DNA of 64,000 nt from Monosporascus cannonballus. Its lineage: Eukaryota; Ascomycota; Sordariomycetes; Xylariales. Both the position numbers and the translations under genes were made by a program. The stretch covers positions 1-64,000 of the forward strand of contig QJNS01000215.1 in NCBI GenBank assembly GCA_004154925.1. Reading direction: 5' to 3'. Positions 12,843 to 25,980 of this stretch are shown here, piece by piece (the first letter of the stretch is position 1; each line of letters opens with the position of its first letter). The notes under the pieces are model-generated. The model was not told where the DNA came from, made no database searches, and was given only the letters and a program-made list of their open reading frames with translations.

Positions 12843-15800
12843 TAGGATTTGTAATTAATACCGATAGTTTAAAAATGGACCGTTAACAGGTTGATATTAT
12901 CGAAATATAATTAAAATTAAAATTAATTTATAATATTTAAATGGTTCTGGAATTCGTAAATTTTTATCGGAAATTTATCGTTTATTATATACGTATTATT
13001 AAACCTATTATTAAGCTTTTAAAAAGGGCGTAAGGTAAAGGTAAAATAACAGAATTTAAATAATCCGAAAAAGCTAAAAAAACGTTCCGAAATTTAAAAT
13101 ATACTTTTTAATCGACAATTATTTTCCGATATTAAAATAATACCAAAAATACCAGGGTTAAAATAAAGGCCTTAATAAAAACTATATTAAAAATAGTTTT
13201 ATAGAAATATAAAAAATATTAATATTTAATTGCATATTAATTACAAAAATTAAATTTAACCGAAAAACAACAAGTTATAAAATAATAAAAATTATTAACG
13301 ATTATAAAAAACTTGAAATATTAATAGTAATACCTTAAAGGTATAAAAAGATTTTTTTTAATATTTACTAATTATATGGCGTTAAAAATATAATAAAGGC
13401 GCCGGCGTATAACCTTAAAAAGAAATTAACCCGATAAATTTATTATTTTACGTAATTTAATTTTGAGATTTAATATTAATTAAGCGTTCTTAATCCGGCG
13501 GATGGATTATTTAAACGCCCGGATTATATGTTAAAGGAAATCGCGTATAAAAATGTAATTTTTACGTTATTTAAAAAATTCGGATTTACGAATAATATGT
13601 CGAAGAATATACGAAAAACCGTCATAAATATATAATACGATTCAAAATATTATAAAGGGGTAAAAGGCCATATAAAAATAATACAAAATTCGTTCGTTAT
13701 AAAATTTCTAAATAAATTTTAAGTAACGGAAATTTAGGTAATTATTATTTACGTAAAGAAAATGGAAAACCTTTATTATACGATTGTAAAAAGTTTTGGA
13801 AAAAAAAGGAAAATAAAAAATTATATATCTACTAAACCTATTATTAACAAATAATAATATAAATATAAATCGTAATAATAATACGATTAATAATTAAATA
13901 ATAATAATTATAAATTATAACCGTATTAGGATTAAATTCCGAAAAGTTTAAAAAAACGAATTTTGGTATTAAGGTTATTATTTATAATTAATACGTTTTA
14001 CGTTTTTTAACCAAAAAACTAGCTAAAAATAAAACAGTATTTTAATCGAAAATTATAAATTAAAAATTTAAATATTATAAAATTGATATAAATAATTGGA
14101 CGTTAAGCTGGAATAAAAAGAAAATATTTTCTGAACTTAAATAAAATTTTATATTATCGGAATAAATTTATACTTTTATCGTAAAACGTTATACGGAAAT
14201 AAAAAAGTAATTAATACCATAATAATTTAAGGATAAAATATATAGAATATATTTATACGTTAAAATTAAAAACCAAAATATTTTATTAAGAAAATATGGC
14301 AAACGATATTTGAAAATATATTAAGTAATATCCGAATTATTAAGATATAATAAAGGTATATTATAAATTATATAAATAATTATTACTTTTGTTATTATTT
14401 AAATAATTTTTTCAAAAAATCTTATTAAATTTTATTACGAGATTTCCTAAAAGCCTAGGTTTAAACGGGCTAAAATACGACATAATTCTAGTAATCGTCG
14501 ACTTTTTTACGAAATTAAGATTATTTATTTTTACAGTTAAAATTTTAAGTATAATTAAATTAACCTAAATATTTTATAACGAAATTAAATGTAATTTCGG
14601 TATATTAATTAAAATTATTAATAATAAAAACAAATTATTAATAAATTAATTTTAGGTAAAATTTTATAAAAAGCAAAAATGAAAACGATAAATATTAAAT
14701 ATTTATTATTTATAAACCAATAAAGAAATAAAATATATTTATTAAATTTTAAAATATTATTTCCGTAATTGTATTAATAAGTATTAAAATAATTGAATAA
14801 AGTTATTAAAAAATACGGAATTTATATATAATAATACGTAAAATATGTTTACCGGCCGTTTTTCATTCGAAACCCTATATAAATATTATTTAAAAATAAT
14901 AAAATATTTTTTATAAAAATTTAAAACATAAATATAAAGAATTTAACAACGTTTCGAAAAAATAACCGTTATTTATTAAATAATATAAGAATCTTAAAAA
15001 ATATAATAATAACCTAAAAAATATTATAATTAACATTATATATTTATAGATTTTTAATTAAAATAATAAATAAATATATTAATTAAAATATTAAATAAAT
15101 ATATTAATTAAAAAGTTTAAATTTAAAAATAAAAAATTCGTATTTATATATATGGGTTACAATTAAGAAATAAATAAATTTTTAAACTTATAAAGTAATT
15201 TTTCCTTTTGAATATTTTTATTAAAACCGTAATATAACCGGAAACCGGACGATATTTAAATAACGTTACCGGATTTAACAAAAAAATAAAAAAAATAAAT
15301 AATAAAAAATATCGTTCGTTACCGAAATAACCGGAAATAATATAAATATTTAATTAAATAAAAAGATTAACCTGCTAAATAAAATACATAAAATCCCAAA
15401 AATATTTCGAATACGCGTTGAAAATATTATAATATTATAAAAACATTAAATATATATATAAAAAATAAAACAACTTAAAAACCGTAAAATAATAATAATT
15501 TAATCGGAAATTAAATATTTAATAATTATAAAAATTACAAAAAATAATTTTAAATAAAATTAGAATATTATTAATAAAATATTACTTAATTATATAATTA
15601 CTTTTAAGCTTTTAGCAAATATTTATTTTATTATATACCGATCGGAAATTTATAAATAATACAAAAAAAATAAATTTTATTTTAAAAATAAAATATTATA
15701 TTTGATTACTAAGCTTTACGTTAATTAACTTTAAATAAGTATATTAAGGAAATTAATATAAAAATATTACAAAATATTCGGAAAATATATAATAATAAAA

Positions 15801-17107
15801 AATAAATATATTTATTAAATTTATTAAATATATAACCAGGAAAAAATTTAAAAATATTTTATTTCTTATAAAAAATAAGGCCCAAATAACCGGAATACGA
15901 TTTGTTATTAATCGGAAATAAGGCGTTATCTTAAAAATATTTAATATATTTAAGTTTGGTAATAAATTTGCCGGGTAAAGCCATTTTTTAATTATAATTA
16001 TTAATAAATATTAAAATTTCGTTAAAACGTTAAAAAATAAGTGGAAAATATTTATAAACCAAAAAACGTAACGGTATAACAGCTTTCGAAAATTACCTTA
16101 TTTATAAGGGTATTTTAAAATTACGCTTTATCGGAAATTAATTATAAAATAATAAAAAAAACCGTAATATTTATAAAAAAGGACTTAAATTAGCAAATTT
16201 ATAAAACAGTATTAAAATTAGACTTTGATAATAATAATGGATAATTAGAAATTAATTTTCGTTATATTAAAAAAATGATATTCCTTAATAATAATTGCGT
16301 TAAGGGCAAATTTGGCCTTGCGAAAAACGTGAAGTCGACGACCGACCGTAATTATATCGGAACGTTCGTATTAAATATTTGTAATATAAGTTTTTTCGAA
16401 TGCGTTAATTAATTTTTAATTATTAATACCAAATTAAAAATCCGTTTAGGCGGTACCTTTAAAAATAATCGGAATTTAAACAAAAATCAAATAACGATAT
16501 TAATAATATTAAAAATAATTATTTATTATACGAAATTATTTATAATAATAATTAATTATAACGTAATTTAAAACGCCCAGATTTTAAACGTAAACCGTAC
16601 GGTAATCGAAATAACGTTATATTACATAAATATAATACGGCTTATTGCCGTCCGTAATACGATTAATATTTATTTTATTATTAACGTTAAAAGGATAATA
16701 TTTAAGGAAATCCCAGTTTTTCTTAATATTAAAATATTATTTTTTTAAAGCTTTTTACGAAAAAAAGATATAATAAACGAAAATAATACGTAAAATAAAT
16801 AAAAAAGGCGAAATAAAAATAAAAAAACGGAAACCCGAATAAAACGCGTACGTAAAAGAAATAAAACTATAGGCGCAAAAAGAAAAAAAAGATAAATAAA
16901 ATGGGGTTAAAAACGGATTATAATAAAAAATTAAACGGAATATAATTAATTACGTAATATAATACGTATTAATTATTACAGTAATTACTTATAATATAAT
17001 ATGACGGTAAATTATTAATAAATATATATAACCAGATTTACGAAATATATTATATTAAATTCATAATAATATTATTAGGAATTAATAATTTAAAAAGGGG
17101 AAATAAT
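12843..17107 (+). pseudogene. RNase H, integrase and 3' region of element B, second part
   Basis: The sequence resumes the B pol frame after insertion C and is colinear with C 8345-12600. Integrase remnants lie around 14410-14540 (a VIVDxFTKLRLF-like block). The rest is AT-rich with stops in every frame and has no ORF of 60 codons in sense. A polypurine tract AAAAAGGGGAAATAAT lies at the end. Confidence 0.75.
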
Positions 17108-17313
17108 TATAAGAATATAACCCTTATAAAAATAAGGCTGGTAACCAACTAATTACTAATTAACCACCGATTTACTTATTAATATAAATTTATTATCTAG
17201 CAATTAATAGGAAACACCAGATAGAAATAACTTAATACATTCACTTTTTGGAATCTGCTTTACGATTGGTTGGAAATCACCTTACCCAGCTTATAACTGT
17301 CCATTATCTTACA
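17108..17313 (+). repeat. 3' LTR of element B
   Basis: This 206-bp LTR has start TATAAGAATATAACCC (decayed) and end TCTTACA (intact). It is followed by the AATAA duplication at 17314-17318, which matches 2566-2570. Confidence 0.92.
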
Positions 17314-20300
17314 AATAAGTTTAACCAAAAAAAAACGAGACGTACCCCTTATTTCTTACGGAACGGCATTAGAACTTATGGAATTCGGCGTTACGCACAA
17401 ACAAAACTAAAGCCAAATTAAATGTTTTAATTATAGCAAAATGGGATATAAGATTTATAAATATAAGAAACCCAAGAAGCCATGGCAAAATAACTAGACC
17501 CCTATATCGGAGGAATAATCTAGGAATAACTAAAGAAACGATAACAAAGCCATTAACATAATCCAAGCCAAATACATATCAGGCCTATGGCAAAAGGTCC
17601 AATAAGGACCATCCCGATAAAAAATTTAACGAAAAATGTAAAAAGCCAGAAAACGAACTTAATAAGTATCGTAAGTATAATAAAAAAACATTATAAATAT
17701 AATTACGCGAATATTAAAACTAGATAAAAGAAATCTGTCCCGGAACCCCCGATAAATACGGCAGAATATACGCTATACATTGTTGACGACGAGAATATCC
17801 CGATTACGAAAAATGGAAATAATATATTTACGAACGAATTATTCGTAAATATTATAAAAAATTCGATATTTCAAACCGTACCGGAAATAACAAAGACGAT
17901 AAATAATAGTATTAATAATTTCGAATTATAAGCCCAGAAAATATCCAATAGTTAGCCGAAACAAAAGGCTGGCCCGAAAGAAAATAATGCCTATAAAAAA
18001 ACCTTTTTTGATATTATAAATAATATAATTATCAAACGAAAAAAAATTAATCTAACGTATAATAAAAAAGCATTATTAAAAGGTTATTACGGATTTTCAT
18101 TTTTAATTGATATTTATTACGGATTTCCAAAAGAAAAAAATTATTAAAGAAGAAATACGTTAATTTATAAAAGATCTTTGGAACGATAATTAAGACGACG
18201 CATAATAGGATATAATTATAAACATAAGAAAACAGTTTATTCGATAAGGAGAAAAACTATAATAAAATCAGAAACAACTAATGCGATTCGAAAAAATAAT
18301 ATGCCGGCAACAACGATAAATATAATATCTTAATACGCTGAATAAAGAAATATAAGTAAAATTTGATAGATTCGAACAGGAATAAAAAGAAAAAGATTAT
18401 CTATAAAAAGGCCGTAAAATAAGAAAACCCAAAAAAGTTAAAAGGAATTCCCAAAAATGGCTTTATACGCAACGATAAAAAACGTTAACAACTTTATTAC
18501 CTTAAAAATACGAATCGAAACGTATTAATATACCGTAATAGTAAATTACAAAGTTCTGAGCGGAAATTATATTGTACCAAATATGATTAATAAACTTATA
18601 TTATTATGGAGATATAAGTTAAAACTTTATATAACGATAAATGCCGAAAATTAAGAATTTGTTTACAATAACCGAAAAATTATACGCAAAATTAATTATT
18701 TCGAAATTTTTATTAAAAAACGATATTAAACGTTAATTTCGACATCGTTTTATTTGGGAATTATAATATGATCTTAGGATTACCATAGATATGCCAATAC
18801 GGAATTTTGATTATTGGCGGAACTGGCCAGATAAAATTTGTTTTATTTTTTATTAATAAACGAAAGAAAAAGAAATTAAAATCTTAATACTTAATTAAAG
18901 ATAACAACGAATATAAATATAAGAATATAGCAAAAATATTATTATTTAAAAAGATAAAATATAAAAAAGAATTAGGCATTAAAAATATAACGTATTATTA
19001 TTATTATTAAAGCGAAATTAAAGCAATTAAATAACGATTTAAAATAATAAAAACAATAACCCTAAAAGTTAAAAAATTTAATTAATATGTTATTATAATA
19101 TTATAAATACGAATAGCTTTTCAGAAAAAACCTTAATACGAAATTATTAGAACATAGCGAATAAAATTATGAAATAATTCTTAAGAAAGGATTTTCGACA
19201 AAATTTTACTTTATTTATAACCTTAATAAAAATAAGCTATATATTTTTAAACAATACCTGGAAAATTAACTATAAAAAGGATATATTCGACCTTCAAAGT
19301 TACTAGCAGATTACCTAAATTTTTTGTACCTAAAAAAAATGTAAAATTACTACTTATGGTTAATTATCGATAATTAAACGATATTACTATTAAAGATCGA
19401 ATATGATTATTCCTAATTACGGAAATAAAAAACCAATTTTACGGAATAAAATAATTTAGAATATTCGATGTTAAAGATAAATATAACCTTATTAAAATTA
19501 AAAAAGGATACGAATAAAAAACAGTTTTTAGGACGAAATACGAACTATTTGAATATTTAGTTATATTAATAAGATTTACGAACGTATCAGTAATTTTCCA
19601 GCGAATGGTTAATTACGTACTACGAAAATACCTCGATGTTTTTGTCGTTTGTTATCTCGACGACATTTTTATTTTTTTCAAAAACGGAAAAAACATATGT
19701 AAGATATATTTATAAAACTTTCCAAACTTTATAGGACGTAAAGCTATTTTTTAATGCAGAAAAGAGTTAGTTTTATAAATAGGAAATAAAATATCTGGGA
19801 CATATTATTACCTTAGGATATATCAAAATAGATCTTAAGAAAATCGTTATAGTTATAAAATAGCTGACGCCAATAACGGTTAAAAAGGTATAGGTATTTT
19901 TTGGATTTGCTACTAATTATAGGAAATTTATTCGAAATTTTAGCAGAATAATTATATCCCTAATAAATCTTACGAAAAAAAAGGAATTTAAATAGACGCC
20001 AAATACGGAAAAAGTATTTCAAGATATTAAGAATGCGATTATTAACGAGCCAATACTAATTATATATAATCCAAATTGTTTCGTTAAATTAAAAACCGAT
20101 ATTTCGAATTACGCGTTAGGCGTAATAATCGGATAACGAAATAATCGAGGTAAATTATACTTTATTACGTTCTTTTCGTATAAGTTAAATGGAGCCAAAC
20201 TTAATTACGGTATTCTATATAAGGAATTTATGGTTATTATTATAGCATTTCGGGAGTTCAGGTATTTTTTAAAGGGAAACTTGTACCAGGTTAAGGTTTA

Positions 20301-21168
20301 TATAGATTATTAAAATCTTACCTAATTTATTACGACCAAAGAACTTATAGGACGATAATTTCCTTACGCGGAAAAATTGGCGAACTTCGATTTCGTTATT
20401 ATCCATAAAAAAGAATTAGAAAATAACAAAGCAAATATTTTAAGAAAACGACCAAACCTTGAAGGAAAATTAATTAAAATTAGTTATATAAATTTTAATA
20501 CTAGTACAAAAGGATATTTATACCCATGATGAATTACGATAATTCGGGCAGTACCTTTCGATATATATTAAAGGATTTAGCAATATAATAACGATTTGCC
20601 AGAAAACCGAAAAACGGATAAAATATAAATTTTAAAGAAATATTAAAAGGATTTAATACGCGAAATACACGAATATCAGTTATATGGATATCCAGGGATT
20701 TACAAAACCTTAAAGCAATTTTAATACATATATTTTTTTCTTAAAATGAAATTAATAATATAGGAAATTATATAATAATGCAATATTTGAGCCGGAGCAG
20801 AGATTTAACGATATAAGTTATACGAAAAATTACAATTATTATTAATCGTAAAGCAATTTGGTATTTAGTTATATTCGACTTTATTACCAAATTTCCTATA
20901 TCAAAAAGTTTAGTTACGGGAATATATTATAACAGTATTTTCGTAATCGTTGACCGATTTATAAAATTTTCCTATTTCTTACCATATTACGAGGATATAA
21001 ACGCCGAACAACTAATATACATTTTCTTTAAATATATTTTTAGCATATACGAATTATTAATGGAAATTTTATCAAACAAAAGATCGATATTCGTATCTAA
21101 GTTTTAGTAAGGCCTAAGGGTATAGATTGGCGTAAATTATAAGCTATCCAGCGTATTTAGATTTTAAA

Positions 21169-21287
21169 CGAATAAATAAATAAAACGAATAAATAAATAA
21201 AACGAATAAATAAATAAAACGAATAAATAAATAAAACGAATAAATAAATAAAACGAATAAATAAATAAAACGAATAAATTAAACTTT
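21169..21287 (+). repeat. 17-bp tandem repeat (7 copies) inside pol of A
   Basis: The unit CGAATAAATAAATAAAA starts at 21169, 21186, 21203, 21220, 21237, 21254 and 21271. The matching place in D (about 57640-57665, minus) has a single copy, so the array is a local expansion in A between the integrase core and the chromodomain. It is probably replication slippage after RIP produced AT-rich sequence. Confidence 0.85.
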
Positions 21288-21840
21288 GAAAATTTATTTA
21301 CGATATTATATTAATTACGAATAAAATAGTTGGGTTAAAGAATTACTAATCGTATAATTAATTTATAATATCAGTTATTACGAAAATATTAAAATAAAAG
21401 TTAAGAACGCAAATTTTGGTTTTATTTCAAAAATTTATAAAAAAATACGTCATAATAGTTTAATTAATATTAAAGCAATTTTTACGTTAAAACAGTTATA
21501 ACGGCTGCATTAAGAAATAAAGAAAAAATTGGAATTCGTATAAAATTAAATAAGTAAATATTATAATCAAAAAAAGTTACAAAAATTAATTTTTGAAAAA
21601 GGGGAAATAATTTTCCTCGTTACAAAAAATATTTAAATAAAACGACCTAGCAAAAAACTCGATTTTAAGTATATTGGTTTATATAAAAATCCTAAAAAAA
21701 TCTTAAAAAACAATTATTAATTGGAATTTTCACCAAAAATCAAATTTTATTTAATTTTTGTTGTTTTTTTATTTAAATTAACAACAGATATAATTAAAGT
21801 GTATACGGTATAAAACGATATGGAAATAAAAAACGAATAG

Positions 21841-21969
21841 GTATATGAAATGGAAAAAATCTTTAATATGCGAAAATAAAACGGATTTACTTAGTACTTA
21901 ATTAAATGGAAAAAGTACCTAAATTTCGAAAATGCCTAGGAACCTGCTAAAAGCCTTATTGGCGCCTAA
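21841..21969 (+). pseudogene. Chromodomain at the pol C-terminus of element A
   Basis: The frame reads VYEMEKIFNMRK, stop, NGFT, stop, YLIKWKKYLNFENA, stop, EPAKSLIGA and ends at TAA 21967-21969. Spacing and residues match the chromodomain consensus (Y-x-V-E-x-I ... Y-x-V-K-W-x-x-Y ... T-W-E-P). The stops sit where TGG or CAA/CAG codons are expected. A C-terminal chromodomain defines the chromovirus branch of Ty3/Gypsy and is thought to guide integration to marked chromatin. Confidence 0.85.
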
Positions 21970-22009
21970 CGCCTATTAAAGAATTTTTATTAATAACGAC
22001 GGGCGTATC

Positions 22010-22567
22010 TTAATTAATAACTAACCAATCGGTAACCGGGATATCGGGCTAATCGGCCGTAACGTATATTAACGGAATAGCCGTAACGGCAGCCTTTAAT
22101 TTTTTTTGTTCCCGACATTTTTGTTCCTTTAGCTTGTTTAACGATTGGAGCTTATGTTATACCATAGTAATGCTTTTCGAACGAATTAATACTTTTTGCT
22201 TACATAAACGAATAAGACAAAAAAGATTTTTTTTTTAATATTTACGTTAAGCCTTAAGGTAAAGCCGTTAAAACTTTAGTAATCGCTTTTTAGCAAGCGT
22301 TTCCTTACGTTCTAAACGTTAATATTCGCGACGAATATTTTGTAAGGAAAAAATGGGCATGCCGGTATTATTATAAGATCGATTTCGATTAACATATTTC
22401 TTATACCTTAAAACGTTTTCCATTATTTTATACCTTATATTTTTCGAGAAATAATAAAAGCAAGGCATAATTTCGTAATCAAATTCGTTAAAGGCTTTTA
22501 TAAGGTTAATACGACGAACGGTAAAAGAACGAAAAATACGACGAATTTTGAAAATACGAAACGACAT
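22010..22567 (-). pseudogene. Antisense ORF of chromovirus A: cysteine-type motif plus helical region
   Basis: ATG at 22567 (MSFRIFKIRRIF...) runs on the minus strand to the TAA at 22012-22010, 186 codons including several in-frame stops. The first about 83 codons are open. A block near PCFYYFSKNIRYK and RYKKYVNRNRSYNNTG has a CxxC...C...CxxC...C-like layout if Tyr codons stand for former Cys (TGY to TAY). A Lys/Glu/Leu-rich helical stretch follows and the end is PVTDWLVIN. It lies tail-to-tail with pol, 40 bp from the chromodomain stop. A related ORF sits at the same place in D (56370-56870). The function is unknown to me; I know of no assignment. Confidence 0.6.
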
Positions 22568-22655
22568 AATTAAGAGCAAAAAAAAGGATATTTACTAAAC
22601 GAAAAAAAAAGAAGAAAAAAAATCTTAAGGGCAAGATTTTGGAAGAGAAAAATCG

Positions 22656-23030
22656 TATTACGACCTAATAAGCTCCGGCCTTAAGAAACGGTCAAACAAG
22701 GATCATACGGGCCATCCCATGGGTTACGTAATGGTAATCACTGCCAAGCTAGTGATCATAAGTGATTAAAAAAGATTACCAGCGATTATGATCATTATTA
22801 GCCGTATAATTATAAGTGATTAAGCTAAGAAAAAGGAGGATATATACGTTTTTTATTTCTATAGTTTACATAGCTTTAGCTTATAATATAATATCGTTAC
22901 CCAAGGCACCTTTAGTATTACGAGACGTAATACGTCACTATATTTATTGCTTAGATTCTTACGATACTCCTGCTAACATAAACCCGTCGACTTAAGGTTT
23001 AATAGTTAGTTAAACTACCTAGCCGTCACA
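22656..23030 (+). repeat. 3' LTR of chromovirus A
   Basis: This 375-bp LTR starts TATTACGACC and ends CCGTCACA (intact terminus), followed by the TTATA duplication. The U3 TGATCA-type cluster seen in the 5' LTR is present with transitions. The R-start motif has decayed to AGCTTATAAT. Confidence 0.93.
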
Positions 23031-24351
23031 TTATACCTATATTCGTCGCCATTATTAATCGAATATTAAGATCTTAATTTTTTCTTTTTTTAATAACGGG
23101 ATATAAAGCGAATTTTATTTAACCAGTTTTATTATTAAACAAAATTCCGTACTGGCGTATTTATGGTAATTCTAAAATTATATCATAATTCCCGAATAAA
23201 ACGATATCGAAATTAATTATTTAATATCGTCTTTTAATAAAAATTTCGAAATAATTAATTTTATGCGTAATTGTTCCGTTATCGTAAACAAATTCTTAAT
23301 TTTCAGCATTTGTCTTTATATAAGGTTTTATCTTATATCTTTAGAATAATTTAAGCTTATTAATTATATTTAGTTCAATATAACTCCTGCTTAAAATTCT
23401 GCAATTTATTATTACGGTATACCACTACGTTCCAATTCGTATATCTAAAGTGATAAAGTTATTAATATTTTTTATTGTTACATTTAGAACTCTTTTTTAA
23501 AATTCCTTTTGATTTTTCTGAGTTTCGTTATTTTGCGATTTTTTTACAGGTAACTTTTTTCTTTTAATTTTTATTCGAATTTATTGAATTTTATTTATGT
23601 TTTTTCGTTTAGCGCGTTAAGTTGCTATATTTGTCGTTATTGCCTACATACTGTTCTTTTAAGTTGTATTAATTATTCTTGGTTTTGTTATAATTCCTTT
23701 TTTTTATCAAATAAATTATTTTTTTATATTTGTAGCTATATCTTATTATGCGTCGTTTTACGTATTATTTCAGAGATTCTTTGTAAATTAACATATTTCT
23801 TTTTTAATAACTTTTTTTGAGGATCGATAATAAATATTAATTAAAAATAAAGGTCCATAATAATTTTTAATAATATTTTTTTATCGTACGCTACATTAAA
23901 TTTTTTCCCTTTAGTAATTATATTATTTATAATGATAAAAACGGTCTTTTTGCTAGTATTACTTTTTTTCGGATTAACTTTTTATTTCGGCTAATTATTA
24001 AATATTTCCTAGGGTTATAGTTCGAAAATGTCGATATTATTGCTTATTATTTTTATTATTTTTGGTACGGTTTAAAAAATCGAATCCCTTACAATACATA
24101 TGGGTAATTCGTTTATAAATATACTATTTTTATTTTTCGTAATCGGGATATTTTCGTTATCGACAATATATGGCATATATTTTGCCATATCGATCGGGAA
24201 TTCCGAGGCAAACCTTTTTTATTTAATCCTAATATTTACGTAATTATCTTTATAATACTTTTTATTATATTCGTAATATCTGTTAAATTAATTTCCTGGC
24301 TTTTCGCATTTTTCGTCGAATTTTTTATCGTAATAACCTTTATTAAGTTTC

Positions 24352-24769
24352 TGTTACAGGAACCAGGGTTCCTGCCTCCAAGAAACCTACCTTTGAGGCC
24401 TAGCGCGGACCTGTCACGGCTAAACTCCGGACAGGGAAGCTTGGTTTGTTCCGTGATCTAAATAATCTAAGTAATTTAACCAGATTACATAGATCACATA
24501 GATCCACGATACACTCACTTTGGGAGTTAGGATATATAATAAATCGGTTTTTCATATAAATAACACCTACCTAGTTTCGTTCCTTAGCTATCAATTTAAG
24601 CTCTTAGTCTAAAGGCAACCGCACCGTTCTCTAATTGAGGGAAAAGTTTTTAAATCTCTTTAACGAACAGACCACTAAATTATTTCTCGCCCTATTATTA
24701 CCTGCAAATTAAGACCCCATTTCGGATACTGCTCATACCTCCAGGTGGATGTATGACAGGTTCGTTACA
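24352..24769 (+). repeat. Solo LTR of a third family, little RIP, in gag of E
   Basis: This 418-bp insertion begins TGTTACAGGAACC and ends GGTTCGTTACA. It is flanked by GTTTC at 24347-24351 and 24770-24774. Removing it restores colinearity with gag of G and D. It is visibly GC-richer than its surroundings and keeps CpA dinucleotides. An imperfect palindrome, AGGAACCAGGGTTCCT, lies near its start. No internal element sequence is attached, so it is a solo LTR left by LTR-LTR recombination. Strand is arbitrary. Confidence 0.88.
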
Positions 24770-25980
24770 GTTTCCCATTATAGGGGACCTGGTATATACT
24801 TAAGTTAAATTATGTTAATATATTTGCTTTTATCCTTTTGGTTTTTTTAGATTATCCTTCAAGTATTAGTTTCTAATTGCTTTAACAGGGCTTTTTGGGT
24901 ATTTTATATTACGATACTTTATATCCTATTTTGTTACAATTATAATATTTAATCTAAATCCAGTTTTTCGTATAAATAAATCCTAATTCCATAAATTTTG
25001 ATTTTATACCGTAAAAAGTGTTATTACGTTAAAAAACGTTAATATTAATTATATATCGGGGTTTAGTATTATTTTTTTCTCTCAATGCCCTTAATATGTT
25101 ATATATATTATCGGTCGTTAATCTTAATTATTATAACGATGTAATCCAATAAATAATTAGGCCGATCGAACTTAAAAAGAATTTTTTGCATTTTTTAAGC
25201 CGTCGAAAAATTTGGCTATGAAGGCTTTTTATTTCCAATTTAATTTAATTATTAGTTAAACCAACATATTGCCTTAATTAGATATTAATCCTTTTTAACG
25301 TAATAATTGGATTTATATTTCGGCTTTTATCTTTTCGTTTATTATTTGGAAAATTTTCGTTAATATTTATTCGAATTATTCGTAATTGTTATAAATTCGT
25401 ATTATTTTTAGGTTTCGTTTTTTAATTAACAAAATAACGTATCTTTTTATTACGGATTCGAATTAAATAATCGTGTTTCCGATAAATCGTTTAATTATGA
25501 ATTCAATTTATATAATAAGCATAATAAATCGAATAGAAAAATACCCGAAATATATTTGACATTAAATTAAAAATAATAATAACTTAGTCGAAATTCTGTT
25601 AAAATATTTTAGTTTAAAAAATTTAAAGATTTTTTCTGGTTTTTTAATAAAGTTCAGCTAAATAACCTGGCTTATTTAAAGGGGGTTTCCGGTTTTAAGA
25701 GCTTTTTTTTCTTTAAGTTTTTTATAAGCGGCTTAAAAAGACGTTGTAAGATTATTATTATTTTTTTAAACTGGAAAATACGTTCGTTTATAGTATCAAG
25801 TCGTCGAAAAACTTTTTCGCGAAAAAGGCGAGGTTTTTCTTTTTCCTTTTCGGATTTTATTCCAATATCCGGGTAATCAAAAACCTGGTAAATAGGCTGT
25901 TCGGGCTGTTAGTTAGTAGATATAACGTTAATTGGTATTGCTTAAAATTTGACGGTATTATTAAATAAATTTTTGTAACA

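Larger units (their letters stand above)
2571..17313 (+). mobile_element. Gypsy element B inserted in A and interrupted by C
   Basis: Two 206-bp LTRs in the same orientation (2571-2776 and 17108-17313) are flanked by AATAA (2566-2570 and 17314-17318). Removing C and one GTTTT duplication leaves about 7361 bp, against 7377 bp for C, so B and C are two copies of one family. B carries gag with a CCHC knuckle near 4021-4063 whose ligands are now tyrosines, RT around 4990-5460, and the RNase H, integrase and 3' regions after 12843. The tract AAAAAGGGGAAATAAT before the 3' LTR is the polypurine tract. It is heavily RIP-mutated. Confidence 0.92.
17319..21969 (+). pseudogene. gag-pol remains of chromovirus A (knuckle to chromodomain)
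   Basis: Reading the plus strand: a CCHC knuckle at 17423-17464 (first Cys kept; second Cys, His and last Cys now Tyr codons); the LGLPW-type box before RT near 18775; RT at about 19300-19700 with FVPKKN, FRTKYELFEYLVM and an intact YLDD at 19653-19664; RNase H about 20050-20350; the integrase zinc region near 20665-20830 (YGYPGIYK-like); the integrase core near 20870-20965 (DFITKFP, IVDRFIKF); the chromodomain at 21841-21969. There are many stops. It is the sense counterpart of D gag-pol. Confidence 0.82.
1438..23030 (+). mobile_element. Chromovirus A (Gypsy LTR retrotransposon) inserted in E and interrupted by B
   Basis: Two 375-bp LTRs in the same orientation (1438-1812 and 22656-23030) are flanked by the 5-bp duplication TTATA at 1433-1437 and 23031-23035. 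Removing insertion B and one AATAA duplication leaves about 6.84 kb, close to the 6837 bp of complete element D. The internal part holds gag with a CCHC knuckle (17423-17464), a protease/RT linker (an LGLPW-like box near 18775), RT with YLDD (19653-19664), integrase and a chromodomain (21841-21969). An antisense ORF follows. A purine-rich tract (GGAAGAGAAAAATCG) precedes the 3' LTR. Coding frames carry many RIP-type stops, so it is not autonomous now. Confidence 0.93.

Noticed and set aside
23584..23820. 78-aa frame with membrane-protein character
   Set aside because: It is antisense to gag of element E; the hydrophobic Phe/Tyr/Ile-rich look comes from AT-rich RIP sequence.
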